A stretch of DNA of 64,000 bases from Microbacterium sp. (GTDB lineage: Bacteria > Actinomycetota > Actinomycetes > Actinomycetales > Microbacteriaceae). Below, piece by piece: positions 15,637-24,880 of the stretch. The DNA lies in the NCBI RefSeq assembly GCF_017305435.1, contig NZ_JAFKIP010000002.1, forward strand, positions 434,001 through 498,000, in the 5' to 3' direction. The position numbers were made by a program, and so were the translations under genes. The notes below the pieces were generated by a model. That model was not told the DNA's origin and did not search any database. It saw nothing but the letters and a program-made list of their open reading frames with translations. The stretch's first letter is position 1, and every line of letters starts with the position of its first letter.

Positions 15637-17085
15637 ATGACCACCGAGATCACCGACATCGTCGAGCGCCCCCGCACTCTGGCCGAGAAGGTCTGGGACG
15701 ACCACCTCGTCGTCAAGGGCGAGAACGGCGAACCCGACCTCATCTACATCGATCTGCACCTCGTGCACGAGGTGACGAGCCCGCAGGCCTTCGACGGCCT
15801 GCGCGCCGAGGACCGTCCCGTCCGACGCCTCGACCTCACGATCGCCACCGAGGACCACAACACGCCGACGCTGCAGATCGACAAGCCGATCGCGGATCTC
15901 ACGAGCCGCACGCAGATCGAGACGCTGCGCCGCAATGCCGAGGAGTTCGGCGTGCGCCTGCATTCGCTGGGCGACAAGGAGCAGGGCATCGTGCACGTCG
16001 TCGGGCCGCAGCTCGGCCTCACGATGCCCGGCATCACGGTCGTCTGCGGCGACTCGCACACCTCGACGCACGGTGCCTTCGGATCGATGGCGTTCGGGAT
16101 CGGGACGAGCGAGGTCGAGCACGTGCTCGCGACGCAGACGCTGCCGCTCAAGCCCTTCAAGACCATGGCCATCACGGTCGAGGGAGACCTCCGTCCGGGA
16201 GTCACGGCGAAGGACATCATCCTCGCGATCATCGCCAAGATCGGGGCGAACGGCGGCCAGGGCTACGTGCTGGAGTTCCGCGGCAGCGCGATCCGCTCGC
16301 TCTCGATGGAGGGTCGGATGACGATGTGCAACATGTCGATCGAAGCCGGCGCCCGCGCGGGAATGGTCGCGCCGGACGAGACGACGTTCGCGTACGTCAA
16401 GGGCCGCCCCCATGCCCCGACGGGTCAGGACTGGGAGGACGCCGTCGCCTACTGGCGGACGCTCCCCTCCGACGAGGGCGCCGTCTACGACGCCGAAGTG
16501 TTCCTTGACGCCGCGGAGCTCGAGCCGTTCGTCACGTGGGGGACCAACCCCGGCCAGGGTGTCTCGCTCTCCGACGCGGTGCCCGACCCGGCATCCTTCG
16601 CCGATCCCAACGAGCGGGCCGCCGCCGAGCGTGCGCTCGACTACATGGACCTGCAGGCCGGCACGCCGATGAAGGACGTGACGGTGGATGCCGTGTTCAT
16701 GGGCTCCTGCACGAACAGCCGCATCGAGGACCTGCGCGCGTTCGCGTCGGTCATCGAGGGACGCACGAAGGCGGAGAACGTCCGTGTGATGGTCGTCCCG
16801 GGGTCCGCACGGGTGCGACTAGAGGCGGAGGCCGAGGGCCTCGACAAGGTGTTCACGGAGTTCGGTGCCGAGTGGCGCTTCGCCGGATGCTCGATGTGCC
16901 TCGGGATGAACCCCGACCAGCTCGCACCGGGGGAGCGCTGCGCCTCGACGAGCAACCGCAACTTCGAAGGCCGGCAGGGCAAGGGCGGGCGCACGCATCT
17001 CGTCTCCCCGCTCGTGGCCGCCGCGACGGCCGTCCTCGGGCGGCTCGCGAGCCCGGCGGATCTGCCGACGCGAGTGGAGGCCTGA
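15637..17085 (+). CDS. leuC: 3-isopropylmalate dehydratase, large subunit
   Basis: 482 aa aconitase-family enzyme that with LeuD interconverts 2- and 3-isopropylmalate in leucine biosynthesis. The [4Fe-4S] ligands are visible: Cys in FMGSCTNSR and the pair in [22 protein letters not shown] is the family signature. GGAG lies 13 nt before the ATG, a long spacing that fits regulation through leader pairing. leuD follows after one base, so the two subunits are cotranslated. Confidence 0.97.
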   Translation: MTTEITDIVERPRTLAEKVWDDHLVVKGENGEPDLIYIDLHLVHEVTSPQAFDGLRAEDRPVRRLDLTIATEDHNTPTLQIDKPIADLTSRTQIETLRRNAEEFGVRLHSLGDKEQGIVHVVGPQLGLTMPGITVVCGDSHTSTHGAFGSMAFGIGTSEVEHVLATQTLPLKPFKTMAITVEGDLRPGVTAKDIILAIIAKIGANGGQGYVLEFRGSAIRSLSMEGRMTMCNMSIEAGARAGMVAPDETTFAYVKGRPHAPTGQDWEDAVAYWRTLPSDEGAVYDAEVFLDAAELEPFVTWGTNPGQGVSLSDAVPDPASFADPNERAAAERALDYMDLQAGTPMKDVTVDAVFMGSCTNSRIEDLRAFASVIEGRTKAENVRVMVVPGSARVRLEAEAEGLDKVFTEFGAEWRFAGCSMCLGMNPDQLAPGERCASTSNRNFEGRQGKGGRTHLVSPLVAAATAVLGRLASPADLPTRVEA

Positions 17086-17086
17086 C

Positions 17087-17683
17087 ATGGAGAAGTTCAC
17101 GACGCACACCGGTGTCGCCGCCCCGCTCACCCGTTCCGCGGTCGACACCGACCAGATCATTCCCGCCGTCTACCTCAAGCGCGTCACCAAGACGGGCTTC
17201 GACGACGCACTGTTCGCCAACTGGCGGCAGGACCCGGAGTTCGTCCTCAACCAGCCCGCCTACGCCAGCGCGTCGATCCTCGTCGCGGGCCCGGACTTCG
17301 GCACGGGTTCGAGCCGCGAGCACGCGGTCTGGGCGCTGCGCGACTACGGCTTCCAGGTGGTGCTGAGCCCCAAGTTCGCCGATATCTTCCGCGGGAACGC
17401 GGGCAAGCAGGGTCTCGTCACGGGCGTCGTCTCGGAGGCCGACATCGAGGCGCTGTGGGCGGCGATCGCCGCGGATCCGGGCGTGCAGATGACGGTCGAC
17501 CTCACCGCGCGGACGGCGCAGCTGGGTGACCTCCGGGTCTCCTTCGACATCGACGATTACACTAGGTGGCGGCTTCTCGAAGGGCTCGACGACATCGGGC
17601 TCACCCTGCGCAATGAAGACAAGATCGCGCAGTTCGAGGCCCGCCGAGAGGCGTGGCGGCCGCGGACGCTCCCCGTCCGCTAG
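17087..17683 (+). CDS. leuD: 3-isopropylmalate dehydratase, small subunit
   Basis: 198 aa, usual length. Swivelling domain of the aconitase fold, partner of LeuC. Signatures: [12 protein letters not shown] near the N-terminus and [17 protein letters not shown] around 65-82, the substrate-binding loop. Starts one base after the leuC stop. Confidence 0.97.
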   Translation: MEKFTTHTGVAAPLTRSAVDTDQIIPAVYLKRVTKTGFDDALFANWRQDPEFVLNQPAYASASILVAGPDFGTGSSREHAVWALRDYGFQVVLSPKFADIFRGNAGKQGLVTGVVSEADIEALWAAIAADPGVQMTVDLTARTAQLGDLRVSFDIDDYTRWRLLEGLDDIGLTLRNEDKIAQFEARREAWRPRTLPVR

Positions 17684-17753
17684 CCGAGCCCGGTCCTCCC
17701 GCACCCGGGAGAGCAGCCGGCCCGCCCTCGATCCACAAGTGAGGTCCCATCGA

Positions 17754-19136
17754 ATGAACACCCTCGTCAGCGATGCCTCGGCGGCACAGCCCAGCGACAG
17801 CAGCGGCGACAGCGACCCGATGGGCCGGATGCTCGTGATCCGCGGTGGGCGGCCCCTCACCGGGCGTGTCGAGGTGAAGGGCGCGAAGAACCTCGCGACC
17901 AAGGCGATGGTGGCGGCTCTCCTCGGCGAGACCGAGAGCGTGCTGCGCGATGTACCGGACATCAGCGACGTCCACGTGGTCCGCTCGCTGCTCGAGGTGC
18001 ACGGTGTCACGGTGACCGACGAGGGCGACGACGTGCTGCGCCTCGACCCGTCCGGTGCGGTGTCGGCGCACTTCGAGGAGATCGATGCGCACGCCGGCGC
18101 CTCGCGCATCCCGATCCTCTTCTGCGGACCGCTGCTGCATCTGCTCGGTCAGGCCTTCATCCCGGACCTCGGTGGATGCCGCATCGGCGATCGTCCGATC
18201 GACTTCCACCTCGATGCCCTCCGCGCCTTCGGAGCGACGGTCGAGAAGCTCCCCAGCGGCATCCGGCTCTCCGCCCCGGCGGAGGGTCTCCACGGCGCCG
18301 ACATCACGCTCCCGTACCCGAGCGTCGGGGCGACCGAGCAGGTGCTGCTGACGGCGGTGCGTGCGAAGGGCACGACGGAGCTGCGCGGGGCGGCGATCGA
18401 GCCCGAGATCATGGATCTCATCGCGGTGCTGCAGAAGATGGGTGCGATCATCTCCTACGAGCCCAACCGCGTGATCTTCATCGAGGGCGTCGACAGCCTG
18501 CGCGGTTACGACCACCGGGCGATCTTCGACCGGAACGAAGCCGCGTCGTGGGCGTGCGCGGCGCTCGCGACCGACGGCGACATCTTCGTCGGGGGAGCGA
18601 AGCAGCCCGAGATGCTCACGTTCCTCAATGTCTTCCGCAAGGCCGGCGGCGACTTCGACATCGCCGAGGACGGCATCCGCTTCCGCCGCGGAGGCGCTCT
18701 CAAGCCCGTCGTCGTCGAGACCGATGTGCACCCCGGCTTCATGACCGACTGGCAGCAGCCGCTCATCGTCGCTCTGACGCAGGCCGAAGGCGTCTCGACG
18801 GTCCACGAGACGGTGTACGAGAACCGCCTCGGCTTCACTCAGGCCCTCAACAAGATGGGCGCCGACATCGTCGTGCATCCCGAGGGCTTCGCGAGCCCCG
18901 AGCGTCGCGTCGCCCGCCGTGCGCTCGAGCAGGCCGCCGTCATCACGGGTCCCACTCCGCTCCACGGCGCGGATGTCGTCGTACCGGACCTGCGCGGCGG
19001 ATACAGCTACGTCATCGCGGCTCTCGCCGCCGAGGGCACCTCGCACGTCCGCGGCGTGGAGATCATCCGCCGCGGGTACGAGAAGTTCTTCGACAAGCTC
19101 ACCGCCCTCGGCGCCGACTTCGACGTCGTGGACTGA
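17754..19136 (+). CDS. murA: UDP-N-acetylglucosamine 1-carboxyvinyltransferase
   Basis: 460 aa; transfers enolpyruvate from PEP to UDP-GlcNAc, the first committed step of peptidoglycan synthesis. VKGAKNLATKAMVAALL near the N-terminus is the UDP-GlcNAc-binding Lys-Asn region and the catalytic Cys is in GGCRIGDRPIDFH (about Cys142), so this copy would be of the fosfomycin-sensitive Cys type. ATG 17754 has GTGAGG upstream; a later ATG near 17820 would remove a poorly conserved Ser/Asp-rich tail. First of four envelope genes in a row. Confidence 0.95.
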   Translation: MNTLVSDASAAQPSDSSGDSDPMGRMLVIRGGRPLTGRVEVKGAKNLATKAMVAALLGETESVLRDVPDISDVHVVRSLLEVHGVTVTDEGDDVLRLDPSGAVSAHFEEIDAHAGASRIPILFCGPLLHLLGQAFIPDLGGCRIGDRPIDFHLDALRAFGATVEKLPSGIRLSAPAEGLHGADITLPYPSVGATEQVLLTAVRAKGTTELRGAAIEPEIMDLIAVLQKMGAIISYEPNRVIFIEGVDSLRGYDHRAIFDRNEAASWACAALATDGDIFVGGAKQPEMLTFLNVFRKAGGDFDIAEDGIRFRRGGALKPVVVETDVHPGFMTDWQQPLIVALTQAEGVSTVHETVYENRLGFTQALNKMGADIVVHPEGFASPERRVARRALEQAAVITGPTPLHGADVVVPDLRGGYSYVIAALAAEGTSHVRGVEIIRRGYEKFFDKLTALGADFDVVD

Positions 19137-19145
19137 GGCGCACCG

Positions 19146-19913
19146 GTGCCGCCGCGTCGTCGCGCCTCCCCCGAGAAGCGCCGCCCCAGCGTGTTCTGGG
19201 CGGCCGCGTGCATCGTCGTCCCCCTCACGGGCCTCATCGCCAAGATCGAGATCACGGGGGCGGAGCACCTGCCCGAGTACGGCGCCTACGTCCTCGCGCC
19301 GAACCATTACAGCGAGTTCGACCCGGTCATCGTCGCGGTCGCCACGTGGCGACTCGGGCGCGCGCCGCGGTTCATGGCGAAGGAGAGCCTGTTCCGTGTG
19401 CCGGTCCTCGGCGCGCTCCTGCGCGCGACGGGCATGATCCCGGTCGCACGCGCGGCGACCGCCTCCGCGGCGAAGCAGACGATCGTGCAGGCCGAGCAGC
19501 TCGCCGAGGACGGGCGCGGTGTCATCGTGTACCCCGAAGGATCGCTGACGCGCGATCCCGGGCTGTGGCCCATGCGCGGCAAGACCGGCGCCGTGCGCCT
19601 CGCCCTTGCGGGCGACCTTCCCGTCATCCCGATGGCGACGTGGGGCGTTCAGCGGATCCTCCCGCGCTACGGCAAGCTGAGCCTCTGGCCGCCGCGCAAG
19701 CGCGTGCGCGTCGTGCTCGGTCCCGCCGTCGACCTCGACGCGTTCCGCACCGGCCCGCGCACGAACACCAATCTCGTCGCCGCGACGGATGCCGTCATGG
19801 CGGACATCGGCGATCTGCTGGCGGGCTTGCGGAACGAGCCGGCCCCCGCCGAGCGGTGGGACCCAGCCGTCCACGGGCAGAAGGAGACGGGGCGCCTTGA
19901 GTCCGAGAGCTGA
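19146..19913 (+). CDS. plsC: 1-acyl-sn-glycerol-3-phosphate acyltransferase family protein
   Basis: 255 aa, GTG start 10 nt after the murA stop. One N-terminal hydrophobic segment (VFWAAACIVVPLTGLIA), then the acyltransferase motifs NHYSEFD (HX4D catalytic pair) and YPEGSLTRD (glycerophosphate-binding). Acylates lysophosphatidate to phosphatidate at the membrane. Sits between murA and gpsA, so phospholipid and peptidoglycan supply are co-expressed. A second, shorter family member lies at 24231. Confidence 0.9.
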   Translation: MPPRRRASPEKRRPSVFWAAACIVVPLTGLIAKIEITGAEHLPEYGAYVLAPNHYSEFDPVIVAVATWRLGRAPRFMAKESLFRVPVLGALLRATGMIPVARAATASAAKQTIVQAEQLAEDGRGVIVYPEGSLTRDPGLWPMRGKTGAVRLALAGDLPVIPMATWGVQRILPRYGKLSLWPPRKRVRVVLGPAVDLDAFRTGPRTNTNLVAATDAVMADIGDLLAGLRNEPAPAERWDPAVHGQKETGRLESES

Positions 19914-21042
19914 CGGGCGCCGGATCGACTCCGGGATGCCGCGGGTCGCGGTCATCGGTTCGGGGAGCTGGGGGACCACCTTCGGCAAGGTCCTCGCCGA
20001 CGGCGGCGCCCACGTCGTCATGTGGGCACGCCGCGCCGAACTCGCCCACGAGATCCAGGAGGGGCACCGCAACAGCGAGTACCTGCCCGGGATCAACCTG
20101 CCGCGCGCCATGTCGGCGACGACGCATCTCTCGGAGGCTCTCGACGGCGCCTCGCAGGTCTACCTCGCGATCTCGAGTCAGGCTCTGCGACAGAACCTCA
20201 AGGCGGTCCGCCCGCTCATCGCAGACGGAGACGCACCGGTCGTCTCGCTCATGAAGGGCGTCGAGAAGCGGTCAGGGCTCCGGATGAGCCAGGTCATCGA
20301 GCAGGAGCTGCACTGCGACCCGGCGCGCATCGCCGTGGCATCCGGCCCCAATCTCGCCCTCGAGATCGCACGCGAGCAGCCGACCGCGGCGGTCATCTCC
20401 TCGACGAGCCGTGAGACCGCCGAAGCGGTGGCTTTGCGGGCGCGGAACGGGTACTTCCGCACGTTCGTGAACACCGACGTGATCGGCACCGAGTTCGGCG
20501 GTGTGCTGAAGAACCTCATCGCCGTCGCCATCGGGATCGTCGACGGGGTCGGCTACGGCGAGAACACGAAAGCGTCCATCATCACGCGCGGGCTCGTGGA
20601 GATGACCGACTTCGCCGTCGCCTACGGCGCGGAGCCGGAGACCCTCCAGGGCCTGGCAGGGCTCGGCGACCTGATCGCGACCTGCCAGTCGCCCCTCAGC
20701 CGCAACAACACGGCGGGGCGCCTGCTCGGCCAGGGGTACAGCTTCCAGGACGTCGTGAAGCAGATGAACCAGACGGCGGAGGGGCTCGCATCCGTCGCGC
20801 CCGTCCTGCAGCTCGCGCGCGACGCCGGGGTGCAGATGCCCATCGTCGAGCAGGTCAAGATGGTGCTCGACGGCACGATGAACCCGCGCGACATCGCTCC
20901 GCATCTGACGACCGACGACGACAAGCCCACGGGCGAGAGGACCGAGAATGGACAAAGCGGTGGTGGCGGTGCTCTTCGGCGGTCGCTCCAGCGAGCACTC
21001 GATCAGTTCCGCAACAGCCGGGGGCGTTCTGCGGGCGATTGA
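19897..21042 (+). CDS. gpsA: NAD(P)H-dependent glycerol-3-phosphate dehydrogenase
   Basis: 381 aa if started at TTG 19897 (AAGGAG 10 nt before, overlapping plsC by 17 nt) or 368 aa from ATG 19936, which gives the canonical N-terminus but has no ribosome-binding site. Rossmann motif GSGSWGTTFGK, catalytic Lys in GGVLKNLIAVAIG and the substrate loop NTKASIITRG are present. Makes sn-glycerol-3-phosphate for phospholipids. The C-terminus is unusual: about 32 residues beyond the usual end, Gly/Ser/Arg-rich, are encoded inside the start of ddl in another frame (95-bp overlap). Confidence 0.9.
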   Translation: MSPRADGRRIDSGMPRVAVIGSGSWGTTFGKVLADGGAHVVMWARRAELAHEIQEGHRNSEYLPGINLPRAMSATTHLSEALDGASQVYLAISSQALRQNLKAVRPLIADGDAPVVSLMKGVEKRSGLRMSQVIEQELHCDPARIAVASGPNLALEIAREQPTAAVISSTSRETAEAVALRARNGYFRTFVNTDVIGTEFGGVLKNLIAVAIGIVDGVGYGENTKASIITRGLVEMTDFAVAYGAEPETLQGLAGLGDLIATCQSPLSRNNTAGRLLGQGYSFQDVVKQMNQTAEGLASVAPVLQLARDAGVQMPIVEQVKMVLDGTMNPRDIAPHLTTDDDKPTGERTENGQSGGGGALRRSLQRALDQFRNSRGRSAGD

Positions 21043-22030
21043 CCGCGAACGGTTCGATGTCATCCCGATCGGCATCACGCGGGACGGCGCCTACGTCCTC
21101 GAGGACGACGATCCGGGCAAGTTCGCGCTCGATCCGGGGCACCTCCCCGAGGTGGTCGACAACGGCACGCGCATCCTGTGGCCCGACTCCGCGCGGTCGC
21201 GCGAGCTGCGGGTGTCGGATGCCGACGGCATCCGTTCGCTCGGCGAGGTGGACGTGGTCTTCCCGATCCTGCACGGCCGATTCGGCGAGGACGGCACGAT
21301 CCAGGGTTTCCTCGAGCTCCTCGACCTGCCCTACGTCGGTGCAGGTCTGCTGATGTCGGCGATCGGGATGGACAAGCACACGACGAAGCAGGTGCTGCGC
21401 GCCGCGGGCGTCCCGGTCGTGCCGTGGGTCACCCTCACCCGTGGCGACCTCGCCCGGGACCGTGCGTACGCGGAGCGTCGCATCCGTGCGCTGGGCCTCC
21501 CCGTCTTCGTCAAGCCCGCTCGCGCCGGCTCGAGCGTCGGCGTCTCCAAGGTGTCCTCGTGGGAAGAGCTGGATGCCGCGTTGGAGACCGCGTTCGCGGA
21601 GGACCGCGCCGTGCTCGTCGAGCAGGCCGTGACCGGCCGCGAGGTCGAGTGCGGCGTGCTGCAAGGGCGCGGGGGCGCTCAGCCTCGGGTGAGCGTGGCC
21701 GGTGAGATCGTCATCACGGGTCGCGACTTCTACGACTTCGACGCGAAGTACCTCGGCGCGCCGGGCATCGATCTCGTCTGCCCGGCTGAGCTCGCGTCCG
21801 GTGAGCTCGCCGAGATGCAGCGCATCGCCGCCCGCGCCTTCGAGGCGGTCGGCGGGGAGGGCCTCTCGCGCGTCGACTTCTTCTTCACGGGGACCGAGTT
21901 CTTCGTCAACGAGGTCAACACGATGCCCGGGTTCACGCCGATCTCGATGTTCCCGACCTGCTGGATCGCGTCGGGCCTCAGCTACCCCGATCTCATCACG
22001 GAGCTGGTCGAGCTCGCCCTCGAGCGTTGA
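20948..22030 (+). CDS. ddl: D-alanine--D-alanine ligase
   Basis: 360 aa ATP-grasp enzyme joining two D-Ala for the peptidoglycan stem peptide. FGGRSSEHSIS at the N-terminus, PILHGRFGEDGTIQG, FVKPARAGSSVGVSK and NEVNTMPGFTPISMFP at the Mg/ATP site are all present. It starts inside gpsA. The stop codon TGA belongs to the first unit of a 26-bp tandem repeat. Confidence 0.96.
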   Translation: MDKAVVAVLFGGRSSEHSISSATAGGVLRAIDRERFDVIPIGITRDGAYVLEDDDPGKFALDPGHLPEVVDNGTRILWPDSARSRELRVSDADGIRSLGEVDVVFPILHGRFGEDGTIQGFLELLDLPYVGAGLLMSAIGMDKHTTKQVLRAAGVPVVPWVTLTRGDLARDRAYAERRIRALGLPVFVKPARAGSSVGVSKVSSWEELDAALETAFAEDRAVLVEQAVTGREVECGVLQGRGGAQPRVSVAGEIVITGRDFYDFDAKYLGAPGIDLVCPAELASGELAEMQRIAARAFEAVGGEGLSRVDFFFTGTEFFVNEVNTMPGFTPISMFPTCWIASGLSYPDLITELVELALER

Positions 22031-22145
22031 GCTCGATCAGGATGCCCTGGCGTTGAGCTCGATCAGGATGCCTTGGCGTTGAGCTCGATCAGGATGCCTT
22101 GGCGTTGAGCTCGATCAGAATGCCTTGGAGCTCGATCAGGATGCC
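22027..22145. repeat. 26-bp tandem repeat between two convergent genes
   Basis: Three full units (22027, 22053, 22079) of TTGAGCTCGATCAGGATG plus CC[C/T]TGGCG, a fourth with one substitution and a 4-nt shortening (22105-22128), and a partial fifth (22129-22145). The TGA of the first unit is the ddl stop, and the TCA of the last is the stop of the opposite-strand DUF3515 gene. Most units contain GGATGCC. Confidence 0.95.
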
Positions 22146-22606
22146 GGGCGGTCGGTGCACGTCGCACCGGTCGTGGGCAGTTGCCCGACCGCCGGCCCGA
22201 GATCGGTCAGCACCTGAGAGCCGGACACCTCGTCGTAGTCCAGGTAGACCTCGACGGCAGGGGTGCGCCCGAACGTCGTGAATCGATAGTGCGGAGCGTC
22301 GGAGTCGTCGATCAGCCAGTCGACGCCCGCACGTGTGTCGCACGGCAGCGTCGAGGGGCCGGGCTCCGCGACGCCGCAGGTCACGAGGACGGTGGTGGGA
22401 TCCCCCCACGCACCGGTCGCCTGCGCGTCCGTCCAGCGTCGCTGTTGGCCGTCGACGCTGTCGGGCAGGCGCACCGTGACGGCGGCGCATGACGGGTCGT
22501 TCGCCGCCTTCGCGGGCGTCATCGAGACGGTCGACGAGCACCCCGCGAGCAGCGAGGCGACAGCTGCGCCCGCGAGAACGAGACCGGGTACGCGCAGTCG
22601 GAACAC
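22136..22606 (-). CDS. DUF3515 lipoprotein
   Basis: 156 aa. Signal peptide with lipobox LLAGC (Cys23), then a short linker and the actinobacterial DUF3515 domain with CAAVTVRLP, a Cys-containing middle and GVDWLIDDSDAPHYRFTTFGR. Exported and membrane-anchored; molecular role unknown. It is commonly found beside ddl and thiL in Actinobacteria. Its last codons are part of the tandem repeat. Confidence 0.85.
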   Translation of the reverse strand: MFRLRVPGLVLAGAAVASLLAGCSSTVSMTPAKAANDPSCAAVTVRLPDSVDGQQRRWTDAQATGAWGDPTTVLVTCGVAEPGPSTLPCDTRAGVDWLIDDSDAPHYRFTTFGRTPAVEVYLDYDEVSGSQVLTDLGPAVGQLPTTGATCTDRPAS

Positions 22607-22628
22607 TCCACCAGGCTACCGTGGAGGC

Positions 22629-23636
22629 ATGGACATGGCGGACGCGGCAGGGCTCGACGACACCGTGGGGCGCCTCGGGGAGAAGGCCGTGCTGGCGCGC
22701 GTTCTCGACGCGCTGCGCGGTTCCTCACGGGCCGTCGTCGGCCCCGGCGACGATGCGGCCGTCCTCGCCGCGCCCGGCGGACGCGTCGTGGTCTCGACCG
22801 ACACGCTCGTGCACGGGCCGGACTTCCGCCTCGCGTGGTCGAGCGGCTACGACCTCGGCTGGAAGGCCGCCGCGGTGAACCTCGCCGACATCGCGGCGAT
22901 GGGGGCGGCGCCCGTGGCGCTGTTCGTCGCGCTCGCGCTCCCCGACGCGACCTCGGTGTCGTTCGTCGAGGATCTCGCCCGGGGGCTGAGGGATGCCTGT
23001 GATGCCCTGGCGCCGGGGTGCGCCGTCGAGGGCGGCGACCTCACGGCATCCGATGTCCTCACGATCGCCGTGACGGCGATCGGCGTGCCGCAGGGCACCC
23101 CGGCGGTGCTGCGGTCGGGCGCGCGCCCCGGCGATGTCCTCGCCGTCGCGGGCGAGCTGGGCCCGGCGGCGCGCGGGCTCGCTCTGCTCTTCGAGCGGTT
23201 CCGCGATGCCGCGGGCGTGCCGATCGCCGTTGACGTCGAGGCGCTCACCGCGCCGGAGCGTGCGGATCTCTCCGCACAGCTGCGGCCCTCGCCGCCGATC
23301 GGTCTCGGGATCGTCGCTGCCCGCGCGGGTGCGACCGCGATGATGGACGTCTCCGACGGACTGCTGCTGGATGCCACCCGTCTCGCGGAGGCATCGGGGG
23401 TGACGCTCGACCTCGACCTCGACCTCGGGCCGGACCTCGACGATGCGGCGCTCCGCGGCGGAGAGGATCACGCTCTCCTCGCCTGCTTCCCGCGGGGCGC
23501 GGCGCTGCCGACCGGTTTCGTCCCGATCGGCAGGGCGGAGGAGCGTGCCGGAGCGCCGGTGACGATCGCGGGGTCGCCGGTGACCGGGCACCTCGGCTGG
23601 GATCCGCACCAGGACTGGGATGCGGGCCGCGGCTGA
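22629..23636 (+). CDS. thiL: thiamine-monophosphate kinase
   Basis: 335 aa. Phosphorylates thiamine monophosphate to the diphosphate cofactor. PGDDAAVL near residue 38, STDTLVHGPDFR, KAAAVNLADIAAMGA and MMDVSDGLLLDATRLAEASGV are the Mg/ATP-binding signatures of the PurM/ThiL fold. Start ATG 22629; a -10-like TACCGT lies exactly 6 nt upstream, so the message may be leaderless. Convergent with rsmD with only 7 bp between. Confidence 0.94.
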   Translation: MDMADAAGLDDTVGRLGEKAVLARVLDALRGSSRAVVGPGDDAAVLAAPGGRVVVSTDTLVHGPDFRLAWSSGYDLGWKAAAVNLADIAAMGAAPVALFVALALPDATSVSFVEDLARGLRDACDALAPGCAVEGGDLTASDVLTIAVTAIGVPQGTPAVLRSGARPGDVLAVAGELGPAARGLALLFERFRDAAGVPIAVDVEALTAPERADLSAQLRPSPPIGLGIVAARAGATAMMDVSDGLLLDATRLAEASGVTLDLDLDLGPDLDDAALRGGEDHALLACFPRGAALPTGFVPIGRAEERAGAPVTIAGSPVTGHLGWDPHQDWDAGRG

Positions 23637-23643
23637 CGGCGCC

Positions 23644-24207
23644 TTATCCCTGCGCCCGGCGCAGCCACCACACCGTGGTGTCGCCGTAGCGCTTCGAACG
23701 GTCCACGGTGAGCTCCGGGGGGAGCCCCGGCTCGCCGGATCGTGTCGCGCGTTCGACGATGACGATGGCATCCGTGCCCAGGCGCGGCGCGAGGAGAGCG
23801 AGGGTGTCCGCGAGGTCGTCGGCACAGAGGTCGTACGGCGGATCGACGAAGACGAGGTCGAACGCCGCGGTCGTGCTCCGCAGGAACGCGTCGGCCGCCG
23901 CACGGTGGACACGTGCCGGCGGCGCCGACAGCGCCTTCGCGACGGCACGGGCGTTGCGTTCGGCGACGGATGCCGCGCGCGGCGCCTTTTCCACGAGGTC
24001 GGCGGATGCGGCGCCGCGGCTGAGCGCCTCGAGCCCGAGCGCACCGGAGCCGGCGAAGAGGTCGAGGACGGCCGCGCCGTGGACGAGGTCCGCCGATTCG
24101 AGCGCGCCGAACAGCGATTCGCGTACGCGGTCGCTGGTCGGACGGGTGCCCGCCTCGGGCACTGTGAGAGTCAGCGAGCCGGCCGCCCCGGCGATGATGC
24201 GCGTCAC
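23644..24207 (-). CDS. rsmD: 16S rRNA (guanine966-N2)-methyltransferase
   Basis: 187 aa. AdoMet-binding LDLFAGSGALGLEALSRG and the catalytic DPPY in VFVDPPYDL are clear; RPTSDRVRESLF is the RsmD N-terminal signature. Methylates G966 of 16S rRNA. Start is GTG 24207 with TAGGCT 6 nt before (leaderless-like). Usually next to coaD; here recG lies between. Confidence 0.93.
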   Translation of the reverse strand: MTRIIAGAAGSLTLTVPEAGTRPTSDRVRESLFGALESADLVHGAAVLDLFAGSGALGLEALSRGAASADLVEKAPRAASVAERNARAVAKALSAPPARVHRAAADAFLRSTTAAFDLVFVDPPYDLCADDLADTLALLAPRLGTDAIVIVERATRSGEPGLPPELTVDRSKRYGDTTVWWLRRAQG

Positions 24208-24230
24208 GCCCTCAGCCTAGCGAGGGCGTC

Positions 24231-24809
24231 TCACGCCGTTCCGGCGGCCTCGTCCTTCAGGCGCGGCTCGGTGCGGCGCTCGGGCCGGACGCCCGCCTTG
24301 TCGGCGTAGAAGGCGCGGATGAGGTCCATGTCGCGGGCGACGTCGCCGGTGAGCTCGATCGTGGGTCCGAGACCCGTCGTCATCGTGGTGCGGTCGACGT
24401 AGCCGAGGGTCACCGGCATCCCGGTCGCGCGGGCGATCCGGTAGAAGCCGCTCTTCCAGTGCGTGTTCCCGCCGCGTGTGCCGTCGGGCGTCACGACGAG
24501 CCCGAAGACCTCGCCTGCATGGACGCGCTGGACGACCTCGTCGACCACCCTGCTGGCGTCGTCGCGCTGCACCGGGATTCCGCCGAGTGCGCGCATGATC
24601 GGGCCGCGCCATCCCGCGAAAAGGCTCGCCTTGCCCAGCCACCGAACCGGGATGCCGAGGCGCCACGCGATCGCGAGCATGAGGACGAAGTCCCAGTTCG
24701 AGGTGTGCGGTGCGCCGATGAGGACGGTGGGCCTGGTCGGTGCGGGCTCGGTGCGCAGCGTCCAGCGGCTGCAGAGCCAGTACACGCGCGCGAGAAGACG
24801 GCGGATCAC
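24231..24809 (-). CDS. PlsC-like acyltransferase
   Basis: 192 aa, shorter than typical PlsC and without a clear N-terminal membrane anchor. The HX4D-like motif is APHTSNWDF and the second motif TPDGTRGG replaces the usual EGTR, a variant common in a distinct actinobacterial/proteobacterial subgroup. Acyl-group transfer to a lysophospholipid or other acceptor is inferred. GTG start with TACAGT 6 nt upstream; divergent from recG, with 71 bp between their starts. Confidence 0.82.
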   Translation of the reverse strand: MIRRLLARVYWLCSRWTLRTEPAPTRPTVLIGAPHTSNWDFVLMLAIAWRLGIPVRWLGKASLFAGWRGPIMRALGGIPVQRDDASRVVDEVVQRVHAGEVFGLVVTPDGTRGGNTHWKSGFYRIARATGMPVTLGYVDRTTMTTGLGPTIELTGDVARDMDLIRAFYADKAGVRPERRTEPRLKDEAAGTA

Positions 24810-24880
24810 CCGAGAACTGTACGTGGTGGCATATTCCGCTCCGGGCGTATGCCGTCCGTCCCCCTGCCTAGACTTCTCGC

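Noticed and set aside
17601..20111. 836-codon open frame on the minus strand across murA-plsC-gpsA
   Set aside because: Antisense frame made open by GC-rich codons; the + strand genes have full conserved motifs, and the antisense product is low-complexity Arg/Gly/Ala/Asp.
22027..22145. Tandem units as a CRISPR array
   Set aside because: Units are directly adjacent with no spacers and are not palindromic repeats; no cas genes.
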